From the NCBI GenBank assembly GCA_036477795.1, contig JAZGDL010000301.1, forward strand, positions 1 to 5,967: 5,967 nt of DNA, read 5' to 3'. The notes under the pieces were generated by a model. It saw only the letters and a program-made list of their open reading frames with translations. It was not told where the DNA came from and did not search any database. Shown here in pieces: positions 1 to 5,364 of the stretch. Every line of letters begins with the position of its first letter. Positions within the stretch are counted from its first letter, which is position 1. The translations under genes and the position numbers were made by a program. This stretch comes from JAZGDL01 sp036477795. GTDB taxonomy: Bacteria > Planctomycetota > Phycisphaerae > UBA1845.

Positions 1-19
1 GTGCGACGGGACGTTTATG

Positions 20-123
20 CGACCCTTACAGGGTCGAATGGAACGGGTGTTGGGGTTACCGTGGGCGGCGTCCCGCCTCGGCGGGACTTGCCCACGGCTA
101 CTTTCGTTCAGCCTTTCAGGCTG
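20..123. repeat. Cluster of three palindromic hairpin repeats (REP-like)
   Basis: Three separate inverted repeats lie within about 100 nt. (1) CGACCC at 20-25 pairs perfectly with GGGTCG at 31-36 around a 5-nt loop. (2) A two-part stem pairs CCGTGGGC at 59-66 with GCCCACGG at 90-97, and GTCCCGCC at 70-77 with GGCGGGAC at 80-87, with a small internal loop between them. (3) CAGCC at 109-113 pairs with GGCTG at 119-123. Similar arrangements recur in planctomycete intergenic DNA, sometimes near IS200-like (REP-associated) tyrosine transposases; that comparison is from memory. The stretch 1-186 is open in one plus-strand frame, but the predicted peptide has no recognisable domain and the palindromes explain the sequence better. 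No transposase is present in the window. Confidence 0.7.
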
Positions 124-191
124 CATCTGGGTACGGCGCTGAAGCCGCCGATAGTGTCACGCACCCCGCTCATAGAGAACGCCTAACCCGC

Positions 192-215
192 ACGGCTAAC
201 AACAGCCCAAGCCGT
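192..215 (-). terminator. Weak hairpin after the thiF-like gene
   Basis: ACGGCT at 192-197 pairs with AGCCGT at 210-215 around a 12-nt loop, starting 6 nt past the stop codon of the minus-strand thiF-like gene. The stem is only 6 bp and no strong T-run follows, so it is a poor intrinsic terminator. It might end the usp-thiF transcript or may be chance pairing in GC-rich DNA. Confidence 0.2.
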
Positions 216-220
216 CACGG

Positions 221-1279
221 TCAGGCCCCGATGTATTTGGCGTAAATGGTGCGGGCGGTGTCGGGATCGGCGGTTCCCTCTACGATGGCCCGGCCGTCGG
301 CGAACACCGTGATGTTGTGGTCTCCAATCGTGCAACGCACCATGAACCTGTTTTCGACCACCTCTCCGCGGGCGACGGACCGCAGCTTTTCGGCGAGGAC
401 GCCGAAGTCAATCTCTGTATCGACCGGGGCGCTGACCTGCACGGCGTTGCGGCCGCACAACGTGGTGGTGCTGCTGCCGATCCGGCCGTCCAGGTAGTCA
501 AAGCGGTGCTGCTTGCAGCAGGGGCACCGGTTGTGTTCGTGAGCCGATTGGACACTGGTGTTTTTGATGCGGCTGCTCCAGAGATCGACGGTGATCAAAT
601 GCCTGTTCAAAGCGTCGAGCCGGCCGGAGAGTATCTTCATGGCCTCCATGGCTTGCAGGCCGGCGATTACGTTTACGACCGGGCCCAACACGCCGGCGGT
701 GTCGCAGGTCGGGTTGGACTGCGGCGGGGGAGCCTCCTCGAAAACGCAGCGCAGGCAGGGCGTGTCGTGGGGAACGATGGCCATGCACAACCCCGTTGCA
801 CCGATCACCGCTCCGTAGACCCAGGGGCGCGAGGTCTTGACGGCTAGATCATTGATCAAGAAGCGCGTCTCAAAATTGTCGGTGCCGTCCAGCAGCAGGT
901 CGGCACCTGCGGCTAAGCGCTCGATGTTGGTGTGGTTGACGTCGGTTACCTGGGCTTGGACCTGGACTTCACGATTGATGCGCCGCAGCTTGCGGGCGGC
1001 GGCCACCGCCTTGGGCAGACCCTCGGCGATGTCGTCTTCGTCGAACAGGACCTGCCGTTGCAGGTTGTTGAGCTCGATGTAATCCCGGTCGCAGATCAGG
1101 AGGTGCCCCAGCCCGCTGCGCACCAGCGTGTTGGCCAGCACCGTGCCCAGGGCCCCGCAGCCCACCAGCAACACCCGCGACCCCAGCAGCCGTTGCTGCC
1201 CCTTTTCACCAATCTCGGAATACAGCGTCTGCCGGGAGTAGCGTGAGTCAGGGTTTGACAAACTCGTGCTCTTTCTCAC
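221..1279 (-). CDS. thiF: ThiF/MoeB-family E1-like adenylyltransferase (B. subtilis ThiF-type architecture)
   Basis: A 352-residue cytoplasmic E1-like enzyme, expected to adenylate the C-terminal Gly-Gly of a small sulfur-carrier protein (ThiS or MoaD) for thiamine-thiazole or molybdopterin synthesis. Visible features are the R-Y-S-R-Q start of the domain (13-17), the nucleotide-binding G-C-G-A-L-G loop (40-45), acidic D64 and D66, N-L-Q-R-Q (72-76), K90, and D-G-T-D-N (131-135). The zinc site is C175/C178 with C252/C255. C192, in T-C-D-T-A-G-V, matches the reactive cysteine of ThiF. Residues about 263-352 form an extra C-terminal domain with an L-C-G-R-N-A-V-Q motif, which I recall from B. 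subtilis ThiF; there is no rhodanese domain. The start taken is GTG at 1279, overlapping the upstream usp gene by 32 nt. A TTG at 1261 is an alternative nearer the usual N-terminus. MoeB is an equally possible name, because no thiS or moaD partner lies in the window. Confidence 0.9.
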   Translation of the reverse strand: MRKSTSLSNPDSRYSRQTLYSEIGEKGQQRLLGSRVLLVGCGALGTVLANTLVRSGLGHLLICDRDYIELNNLQRQVLFDEDDIAEGLPKAVAAARKLRRINREVQVQAQVTDVNHTNIERLAAGADLLLDGTDNFETRFLINDLAVKTSRPWVYGAVIGATGLCMAIVPHDTPCLRCVFEEAPPPQSNPTCDTAGVLGPVVNVIAGLQAMEAMKILSGRLDALNRHLITVDLWSSRIKNTSVQSAHEHNRCPCCKQHRFDYLDGRIGSSTTTLCGRNAVQVSAPVDTEIDFGVLAEKLRSVARGEVVENRFMVRCTIGDHNITVFADGRAIVEGTADPDTARTIYAKYIGA

Positions 1280-1721
1280 GGACCACCAGCACCGGACAGG
1301 GGGCTTTGCGGATCACTCGCTCCGCCGTGCTGCCCAACAGGGCGTGCACCAGACCGCCGCGCCCGTGGGTCGCGAGGATGATAACGTCGACGGTGTTTTC
1401 CAGGGCGTACTGCACGATCTCGGCCCAGGGGTTGCCGGCGACCACCTTGGCGATCGGAACGTAATCAAGACCCACCAGGTGCTCATCGGCGAACTGGTGC
1501 ATGTGGTTCGCCGCCAGGCTTTGCAGGTCTTCGACGGCGGGCCCCACCGGAACGCTCTCGGAACCCATGGCTGACCAGTGCTGATAGGCTTCGTCAATCA
1601 CGTGGAGGCAGTGGATCTGGGCGCCGAAAGTGCCCGCGAACTCCCGCCCATATTTCACAGCCTGAAGCGAGAGATCGGAAAAGTCCGTCGGAACCAGGAT
1701 CTTCGATATTTTGATAGCCAC
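1248..1721 (-). CDS. Universal stress protein (UspA family, ATP-binding type)
   Basis: A 157-residue single-domain Usp fold protein, typical in length. The N-terminal strand K-I-L-V-P-T-D-F-S (7-15) carries the adenine-site aspartate D13. The C-terminal half has the signature A-T-H-G-R-G-G-L (117-124), L-L-G-S-T-A-E-R-V (128-136) and A-P-C-P-V-L-V-V (140-147). This matches the ATP-binding pattern G-2x-G-9x-G-S except that the first Gly is Ala, a common variant, so it is probably of the ATP-binding class. Such proteins are cytoplasmic and are linked to stress, starvation or energy-limited survival; the partner here is unknown. The start is GTG at 1721, giving the usual M-x-I-K-x-I-L-V-P beginning; the ribosome site ahead of it is weak. 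The gene is first in a two-gene unit with the thiF-like gene, which begins inside its 3' end. A sigma70-like promoter lies about 45-70 nt upstream. Confidence 0.95.
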   Translation of the reverse strand: MAIKISKILVPTDFSDLSLQAVKYGREFAGTFGAQIHCLHVIDEAYQHWSAMGSESVPVGPAVEDLQSLAANHMHQFADEHLVGLDYVPIAKVVAGNPWAEIVQYALENTVDVIILATHGRGGLVHALLGSTAERVIRKAPCPVLVVREKEHEFVKP

Positions 1722-1764
1722 AGCAAGACTACCCGGTCAACAACAAGGCTCTTCACCAGGGATG

Positions 1765-1793
1765 AGGATAACATCGCCGGGTGAGGCCGTCAA
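1765..1793 (-). promoter_or_regulatory. Sigma70-like promoter for usp-thiF
   Basis: Read on the minus strand, TTGACG (1793-1788) is followed after exactly 17 nt by TATCCT (1770-1765). These are good matches to the -35 and -10 consensus at ideal spacing. Transcription would start near 1757, giving a leader of about 35 nt before the GTG at 1721. The -35 box abuts the heptamer repeat array that begins at 1795, so the repeats occupy the position where upstream regulators would bind. Confidence 0.6.
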
Positions 1794-1794
1794 A

Positions 1795-1895
1795 CGAATA
1801 GCGAATGCAGAATGCAGAATGGCGAATGGCGGAAAGCGGAAGGGGGGCAGCAGGCCTCAATTCGCTATTCTGAATTTGCAATTCGCTATTCTGAA
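1795..1895. repeat. Inverted array of a degenerate 7-nt repeat (intergenic copy)
   Basis: The left arm (1795-1843) is a run of heptamers: CGAATAG, CGAATGC, AGAATGC, AGAATGG, CGAATGG, then CGGAAAG and CGGAAGG. The right arm (1858-1895) is the complementary sense, CAATTCG, CTATTCT, GAATTTG, CAATTCG, CTATTCT. It contains an exact 17-nt direct repeat, CAATTCGCTATTCTGAA, at 1858-1874 and 1879-1895, offset by 21 nt (three heptamers). The arms are about 28 nt apart and could form an imperfect cruciform or RNA hairpin. The array lies between the divergent usp and lipA promoters. It has no coding potential that I credit and no direct-repeat/spacer layout of the CRISPR type. Confidence 0.85.
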
Positions 1896-1915
1896 AACGC
1901 GCCCGGCGTCCGCCC

Positions 1916-1943
1916 TTGACGCATCGCCGCATGAGTCTATACC
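1916..1943 (+). promoter_or_regulatory. Sigma70-like promoter for lipA-tmk-holB
   Basis: TTGACG at 1916-1921 is followed after 16 nt by TATACC at 1938-1943. The -35 matches 5 of 6 consensus bases and the -10 matches 4 of 6. The predicted transcription start near 1950 gives a short leader that begins just before the GGAGGT ribosome site, which fits a translation start at 1968. Both this promoter and the divergent usp promoter lie outside the first repeat array. Confidence 0.55.
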
Positions 1944-1951
1944 ATCGAATT

Positions 1952-1957
1952 GGAGGT
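1952..1957 (+). promoter_or_regulatory. Shine-Dalgarno site that decides the lipA start
   Basis: GGAGGT at 1952-1957 is the best ribosome-binding match near the gene. It lies 10 nt before the ATG at 1968. It overlaps the alternative in-frame TTG at 1950, which therefore cannot be the start used by this site. The site sits just upstream of, not within, the second heptamer array. Confidence 0.7.
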
Positions 1958-1967
1958 CGCGCAATCA

Positions 1968-2047
1968 ATGGCGAATGTCGAATGGCAAATAGCGAAAGGG
2001 TGTTCGCGCTCGCGATTCGCCATTCTGCATTCGCCATTCGCCATTCA
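1968..2047 (+). repeat. Inverted array of the 7-nt repeat inside the lipA 5' coding region
   Basis: After the ATG come the heptamers GCGAATG, TCGAATG, GCAAATA and GCGAAAG (1971-1998). After a short GC-rich centre come CGATTCG, CCATTCT, GCATTCG, CCATTCG and CCATTCA (2013-2047). The arms belong to the same family as the intergenic array at 1795-1895. The segment 1966-1986 is complementary to 2019-2039 at 18 of 21 positions, with an inner GCGAA/TTCGC pairing at 1992-1996 and 2003-2007. The reading frame passes through without a stop and joins conserved LipA sequence just past the array. Confidence 0.85.
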
Positions 2048-2942
2048 CTCCAAGCCGCGGCGCAGATTGCCGCGCTGGCTCAGCCGGCCCATGCCCGGGG
2101 CCCAGGATTTCGCCGCCACCAGCCGGATCATCGCCGACAGCGGGGTGGCTACCGTCTGCCGGGAAGCGCGTTGCCCGAACATCACCGAGTGCTGGGCCAA
2201 AGGCCACGCCGCCTTCATGATCCTGGGCCATCGTTGCACCCGCCGATGCCACTTTTGTGCGGTAACCACGGCCCGGCCGGAGCCGGTCCAGCCCGGCGAG
2301 CCGCACCGTCTGGCCGACGCCATCGCCCGGCTCGAGCTGGCCCACGTGGTAGTGACCGCGGCGGCCCGCGACGATCTTCCCGACGAGGGCGCGGGACACT
2401 TCGCCGAGTGCGTTGAAGCGATCCACACCCGCTGTGCGACGACCACCGTGGAGGTTCTGCCGGCGGACTTTCATGCCCGGCCCGAATGTATCCAAACGCT
2501 CTGCGACGCGGGACCGGAGCTGTACAATCATAACATTGAGACCGTGGAGCGTGTGACGCCGGTGGTGCGGCCGCAGGCTGGATACCGCAGGTCGCTTGAA
2601 GTCCTGCGAACCGTCAAGATGCTGGCCCCGCACATCGTGACCAAATCCGGCGTCATGGTGGGGATGGGCGAAACGTGGGACGAGTTGCTGCGAACCTTCG
2701 CCGATCTTCGCGAGGCCGGCTGCGATGTGCTCACCGTGGGGCAGTACCTTCAGCCCACTACCGACCGGCACCAGCCGGTGCTCAAGTACTATACTCCTGA
2801 CGAATTCCAGTTGTTGGGCGAACGGGCCCGTTCCCTGGGGTTCTTCAGTGTGGCTTCAGGTCCATTCGTCCGCAGCAGCTACAACGCTGCGGAGGTCTTT
2901 GATGAGACGCGCCGGCGTATGGCTGCGGTGAGACGCCCGTGA
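1968..2942 (+). CDS. lipA: Lipoyl synthase LipA with a repeat-derived N-terminal extension
   Basis: A radical-SAM enzyme that inserts two sulfurs into protein-bound octanoyl chains to make the lipoyl cofactor of 2-oxoacid dehydrogenases and the glycine cleavage H protein. From ATG 1968 it has 324 residues. The auxiliary 4Fe-4S motif C-X4-C-X5-C is C64, C69, C75; the radical-SAM motif C-X3-C-X2-C is C90, C94, C97. H-N-I-E-T-V (188-193), T-K-S-G-V-M-V-G (225-232), G-Q-Y-L-Q-P (258-263) and the terminal R-S-S-Y (302-305, ligand to the auxiliary cluster) are all present. Family-like sequence starts near S28-K-P; residues 2-27 are encoded by the 7-nt repeat array. V-T-A-A-A-R-D-D-L-P-D-E-G differs from the usual V-T-S-V-D-R-D-D-L-P-D-G-G. 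The GGAGGT site and promoter position favour ATG 1968 over TTG 1950. It is first gene of an operon with tmk; no lipB is in the window. Confidence 0.95.
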   Translation: MANVEWQIAKGCSRSRFAILHSPFAIHSKPRRRLPRWLSRPMPGAQDFAATSRIIADSGVATVCREARCPNITECWAKGHAAFMILGHRCTRRCHFCAVTTARPEPVQPGEPHRLADAIARLELAHVVVTAAARDDLPDEGAGHFAECVEAIHTRCATTTVEVLPADFHARPECIQTLCDAGPELYNHNIETVERVTPVVRPQAGYRRSLEVLRTVKMLAPHIVTKSGVMVGMGETWDELLRTFADLREAGCDVLTVGQYLQPTTDRHQPVLKYYTPDEFQLLGERARSLGFFSVASGPFVRSSYNAAEVFDETRRRMAAVRRP

Positions 2943-3643
2943 CATCTTCGCTGATGGTTAACAAGCTTGCAGGCAAATTCCTCGCCTTCGACGGCCCCGA
3001 CGGCTGCGGAAAGACCACGCAGTTGAGAATGATGCGCGACATGCTTACCGCCGCCGGAGCCCAGGTGGTCTGCGCCAGCGACCCCGGTGGCACCCAGATC
3101 GGCAACCGCATACGGGAAACCCTGCTGGCCTATGATCTGAGCGCCATGGACGTCCGATGCGAGACGTTTCTGTTCATGGCATCACGGGCCCAGCTTGTCT
3201 CCGAGGTCATCGAGCCCGCCATGGCCGACGGGGCGACGGTGCTGTGTTCGCGCTTCATCAGCGCCACCTACGCGTACCAGGGGGCAGCCGGCTACGACGT
3301 GGCACGCTTGCTCGAATTGGGCAACGCCGCTGTCGGTGACACCTGGCCCGATGCGACCATCGTGCTCGACGTGCCGACGGACGTGGGGTTCAAACGGACC
3401 CGGCGCAAACCGCAGCAGGCCGGCAAGAACCGCAGGCGTTACGCCGGCCAACCGGCGTTGTTCGAGGGGGCTACAACCGATGCCATGGAAGCCCGTCCCA
3501 TCGAATATCACCGGCGGGTCCGCGAAATCTTCCGCGATCTGCCGGGCATGTATCCCAGGCCCGTGCACGTCGTCGACGCCAACGCGCCTCCCGAAAAGGT
3601 GCACGCCCGCATAGTCGAGTTGATGCAGCGTGTCGATATCTGA
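2939..3643 (+). CDS. tmk: Thymidylate (dTMP) kinase, divergent
   Basis: A 234-residue P-loop kinase that makes dTDP from dTMP and ATP for DNA synthesis. The Walker A loop is G-P-D-G-C-G-K-T-T (19-27). The family's E-P-G-G-T is here D-P-G-G-T (48-52). F-L-F-M-A-S-R-A-Q (77-85) and A-Y-Q-G (112-115) fit the family. The expected D-R-Y/H motif reads S-R-F (104-106), so the aspartate is missing. A basic insert (about 152-175, rich in Arg and Lys) occupies the LID region. The usual D-R-x-E there is D-A-M-E (181-184), followed by E-Y-H-R-R-V-R-E-I-F. The chosen start is GTG 2939, overlapping the lipA stop by 4 nt (GTGA); ATG 2954 is an alternative five codons later. holB follows directly, a common pairing that supports the assignment. 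Activity with these substitutions is likely but unproven. Confidence 0.88.
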   Translation: MTSSLMVNKLAGKFLAFDGPDGCGKTTQLRMMRDMLTAAGAQVVCASDPGGTQIGNRIRETLLAYDLSAMDVRCETFLFMASRAQLVSEVIEPAMADGATVLCSRFISATYAYQGAAGYDVARLLELGNAAVGDTWPDATIVLDVPTDVGFKRTRRKPQQAGKNRRRYAGQPALFEGATTDAMEARPIEYHRRVREIFRDLPGMYPRPVHVVDANAPPEKVHARIVELMQRVDI

Positions 3644-4718
3644 CGTTCTCCATCAGGATCGGGCGCAACGGTTGATTCAGTATGCACTGTCCAGCCGGCG
3701 CATGCCGCACGCCTACATCTTCCACGGCCCTGAAGGCGTCGGCCGCGAGCTGTTCGCCGAACGACTGGCACGAATTCTCCTGTGCGAAGAGCCGGTGCCA
3801 AGCGAACACGACCGGATGGACGCCTGCGGCAAGTGCCGCGCTTGTGAGATGTCGGTCGCGGGCGCACATCCCGACATGCACACCATCTACCGGGCGTTGA
3901 TCAAACAACACCCCGACGCCCAAGTCCGGGCCCGTAAGGGGATTGACCTGGGCATCGACGTGATCCGCAGGTTCGTGATCGACAAAGTAGCGAATAAGCC
4001 CGCGATGGGTCGGGCAAAGGTCTTCGTCATCCGCGAGGTGGAGCGGATGAGCCCCGCGGCACAAAACGCCCTGCTCAAGACGCTGGAAGAGCCCCCGGCC
4101 ACGACGTTCCTCCTGCTGATCAGCGCCTCGCTCGACGCTCTGCTGCCCACCGTTCGATCGCGCTGTCAGACGGTGCCCTTCGGCCTGCTGCCGGAGGACT
4201 TCATCGTCGAGCGAATGCTCGCAACATGCCAAGGTGCAACTGAAGAACAGGTCCGTTTGTGCGCCGGCAGCGCCGACGGCAGTTTGGGTGTCGCGATGCG
4301 TAACTGGGATGACGGGCTGATGCACTATCATGAGCGCATGTCCGAAATCATCGAGACGTTGCGGCAACAGGGCGTGACCGAACCGGCCAAGCGCATCATT
4401 GATGACGCCAAGGAGTTCGCCCAAGGCTACCGCAAGCGTGAGCCGGAAGTGTCCGACACCGAATCTTTGCGCTGGGGTTTGAAGGCCTTGCTGTCGCTGG
4501 TGGCCTCGGAACTGCGCCACAGGCTGCATGTGTGCGCCGGCGCGTTGCAGGATGACGGTGAGCCGGATGCGGCGCCAACCACTCCGCTGACGCCGCGCCG
4601 GGCGGCCGACGCCATCAACGTCGTCGCCCAAGCCGAGCGGCAGTTGGATCTCAATGCCAACACCCAGCTTTGCATCGAAGGGTTGCTTATTCGCTTATCC
4701 CGTCTGGTGGGGACGTGA
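3630..4718 (+). CDS. holB: DNA polymerase III delta prime subunit
   Basis: A clamp-loader subunit that works with DnaX (tau/gamma) and delta to load the beta clamp. The 362-residue AAA+ protein shows H-A-Y-I-F-H-G-P-E-G-V-G-R-E (27-40). The Walker A lysine is replaced by R39 and the following Thr by E40, as expected for delta prime, which in E. coli does not hydrolyse ATP. Zinc-module cysteines are C52, C66, C69 and C72. M-S-P-A-A-Q-N-A-L-L-K-T-L-E-E-P (140-155) is the hallmark helix. S-R-C (177-179) is the clamp-loader arginine-finger motif. The C-terminal D-L-N-A-N-T-Q-L (340-347) also fits the family. There is a charged insert at about 86-106, and the C-terminal domain is somewhat long. 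GTG 3630 overlaps the tmk end by 14 nt, implying coupled translation. DnaX shares this fold, but the degenerate P-loop and the tmk neighbour favour HolB. Confidence 0.93.
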   Translation: MSISDVLHQDRAQRLIQYALSSRRMPHAYIFHGPEGVGRELFAERLARILLCEEPVPSEHDRMDACGKCRACEMSVAGAHPDMHTIYRALIKQHPDAQVRARKGIDLGIDVIRRFVIDKVANKPAMGRAKVFVIREVERMSPAAQNALLKTLEEPPATTFLLLISASLDALLPTVRSRCQTVPFGLLPEDFIVERMLATCQGATEEQVRLCAGSADGSLGVAMRNWDDGLMHYHERMSEIIETLRQQGVTEPAKRIIDDAKEFAQGYRKREPEVSDTESLRWGLKALLSLVASELRHRLHVCAGALQDDGEPDAAPTTPLTPRRAADAINVVAQAERQLDLNANTQLCIEGLLIRLSRLVGT

Positions 4719-4735
4719 AACCCTGGATCTACGAA

Positions 4736-4772
4736 CCCACGGATTGCAATCCGCGGGCTTCAGACGCGGATT
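4736..4772. terminator. Alternative hairpins between convergent holB and clpS
   Basis: CCCACGGATT (4736-4745) can pair with AATCCGCGGG (4748-4757), with one mismatch and a very tight turn. Part of the same middle segment, AATCCGCG (4748-4755), pairs perfectly with CGCGGATT (4765-4772) around a 9-nt loop. The two stems exclude each other. The site lies between two gene ends (holB at 4718, clpS at 4797), where a bidirectional terminator would be useful. Neither flank has a T-run, so it could instead be a palindromic repeat. Confidence 0.4.
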
Positions 4773-4796
4773 ATCGGAGGAATTGGCGCCGTCTCG

Positions 4797-5150
4797 TTAA
4801 TAGGGGAGGGCGGGCTCTATGACGGCGGTCATGGAGCCGGCGCATCGATCGAGCAGGCCGTCGCGGCCGTAGCCGTGAATCTGGTCACGCTTGAACTCGG
4901 CCCGCTCCTTACTGGTGGTGTCGACGGTGGCACAACCGTTGTTGTCCACCTCGGCAGCGAGCTGGTAGGCGGTTTCGGGGGTGTGGCCGAAGAGCTCGCG
5001 AAGCATTTTGATGACGTAGGCGTAAGTGTGATCGTCGTCGTCGATCAGGACGACGTTGAACGGCGGCAGAATCTTAGGACGGTTTTCGAGTTCCGGGAGT
5101 GTCGCCGTTCCCAATGGTGAGCTGTCTTCAAAGAACTCCTGTTCAGCCAT
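4797..5150 (-). CDS. clpS: ClpS-family Clp protease adaptor, divergent N-degron pocket
   Basis: A 117-residue cytoplasmic adaptor. In the known family ClpS binds N-degron substrates and delivers them to ClpAP or ClpCP. An unstructured N-terminus (about 1-27, acidic at the start) precedes the core P-P-F-N-V-V-L-I-D-D-D-D-H-T (29-42). Then follow Y-V-I-K-M-L-R-E-L-F-G-H (45-56) and A-E-F-K-R-D-Q-I-H (84-92). The C-terminal part G-S-M-T-A-V-I-E-P-A (105-114) matches the family's closing strand. Aligned with E. coli ClpS without gaps, N34-D35-D36 becomes D37-D38-D39, M40 becomes Y43, M62 becomes A65, and pocket H66 becomes D69. I recall this D-D-D-H-T-Y form from planctomycetes. No clpA or clpC gene is nearby. 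The ATG at 5150 has a weak AGAAG ribosome site. A poor promoter match (TTGGGG, 17 nt, TATTCG on the minus strand) lies upstream. Confidence 0.9.
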   Translation of the reverse strand: MAEQEFFEDSSPLGTATLPELENRPKILPPFNVVLIDDDDHTYAYVIKMLRELFGHTPETAYQLAAEVDNNGCATVDTTSKERAEFKRDQIHGYGRDGLLDRCAGSMTAVIEPALPY

Positions 5151-5200
5151 GTTGCTTCTAGATCACCGCGTGCGAATATGCAGTGCCTATCCGAGCCCCA

Positions 5201-5325
5201 AGTGCCAGCGCGGGGTCTGCCGACCCCGTGGTGTGCTGGTGCGATAATCCTTTCTCGCACCCATCCGCTGCGGGAATCCCTTCCCATGGCCCCCCGGGAG
5301 GGGGGACCGAGAAGGGATTCTCGGT
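5201..5325. repeat. Composite palindromic repeat block between clpS and miaB
   Basis: Three hairpin units fill most of the 214-nt gap. (1) CGGGGTC (5211-5217) pairs with GACCCCG (5222-5228), with an outer CCAGC/GCTGG pair at 5205-5209 and 5235-5239. (2) A short palindrome, TGCGA/TCGCA, lies at 5240-5259. (3) GAATCCCTTC (5274-5283) pairs perfectly with GAAGGGATTC (5311-5320), enclosing CCCCCC (5290-5295) and GGGGGG (5300-5305). Within unit 3, ACCGAGAA (5306-5313) can instead pair with TTCTCGGT (5318-5325). The strand-reversed copy of unit 3's right end matches unit 2 at 16 of 20 positions, so the two are related inverted copies. The block follows the miaB stop on the minus strand and could end that transcript. 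The short open frames here look like repeat artefacts. Confidence 0.75.
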
Positions 5326-5364
5326 CCAGCGTGTGATCGGAGTTGCACGTTTGCGCGTAGCCAT

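Noticed and set aside
1..186. A 61-codon open frame starting with GTG at position 1
   Set aside because: It runs straight through three palindromes, has no ribosome site visible in the window and resembles no protein family I know.
317..847. A 176-codon plus-strand open frame opposite the thiF-like gene
   Set aside because: The minus strand carries full ThiF motifs through this region; the plus-strand product is low-complexity and unrecognised.
1950..1967. Upstream TTG at 1950 as lipA start
   Set aside because: It overlaps the GGAGGT ribosome site itself and coincides with the predicted transcription start, so ATG 1968 is preferred.
1795..2047. Possible CRISPR array
   Set aside because: The units are 7 nt, degenerate, contiguous and in inverted arms; there are no regular spacers and no cas genes.
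1965..2771. A 268-codon minus-strand open frame opposite lipA
   Set aside because: The plus strand encodes all LipA cluster motifs over the same span; the antisense translation has no family features.
3471..4631. A 386-codon open frame on the minus strand opposite tmk and holB
   Set aside because: It is antisense to two clearly recognisable genes, shows no domain, and is the kind of long shadow frame common in GC-rich DNA.
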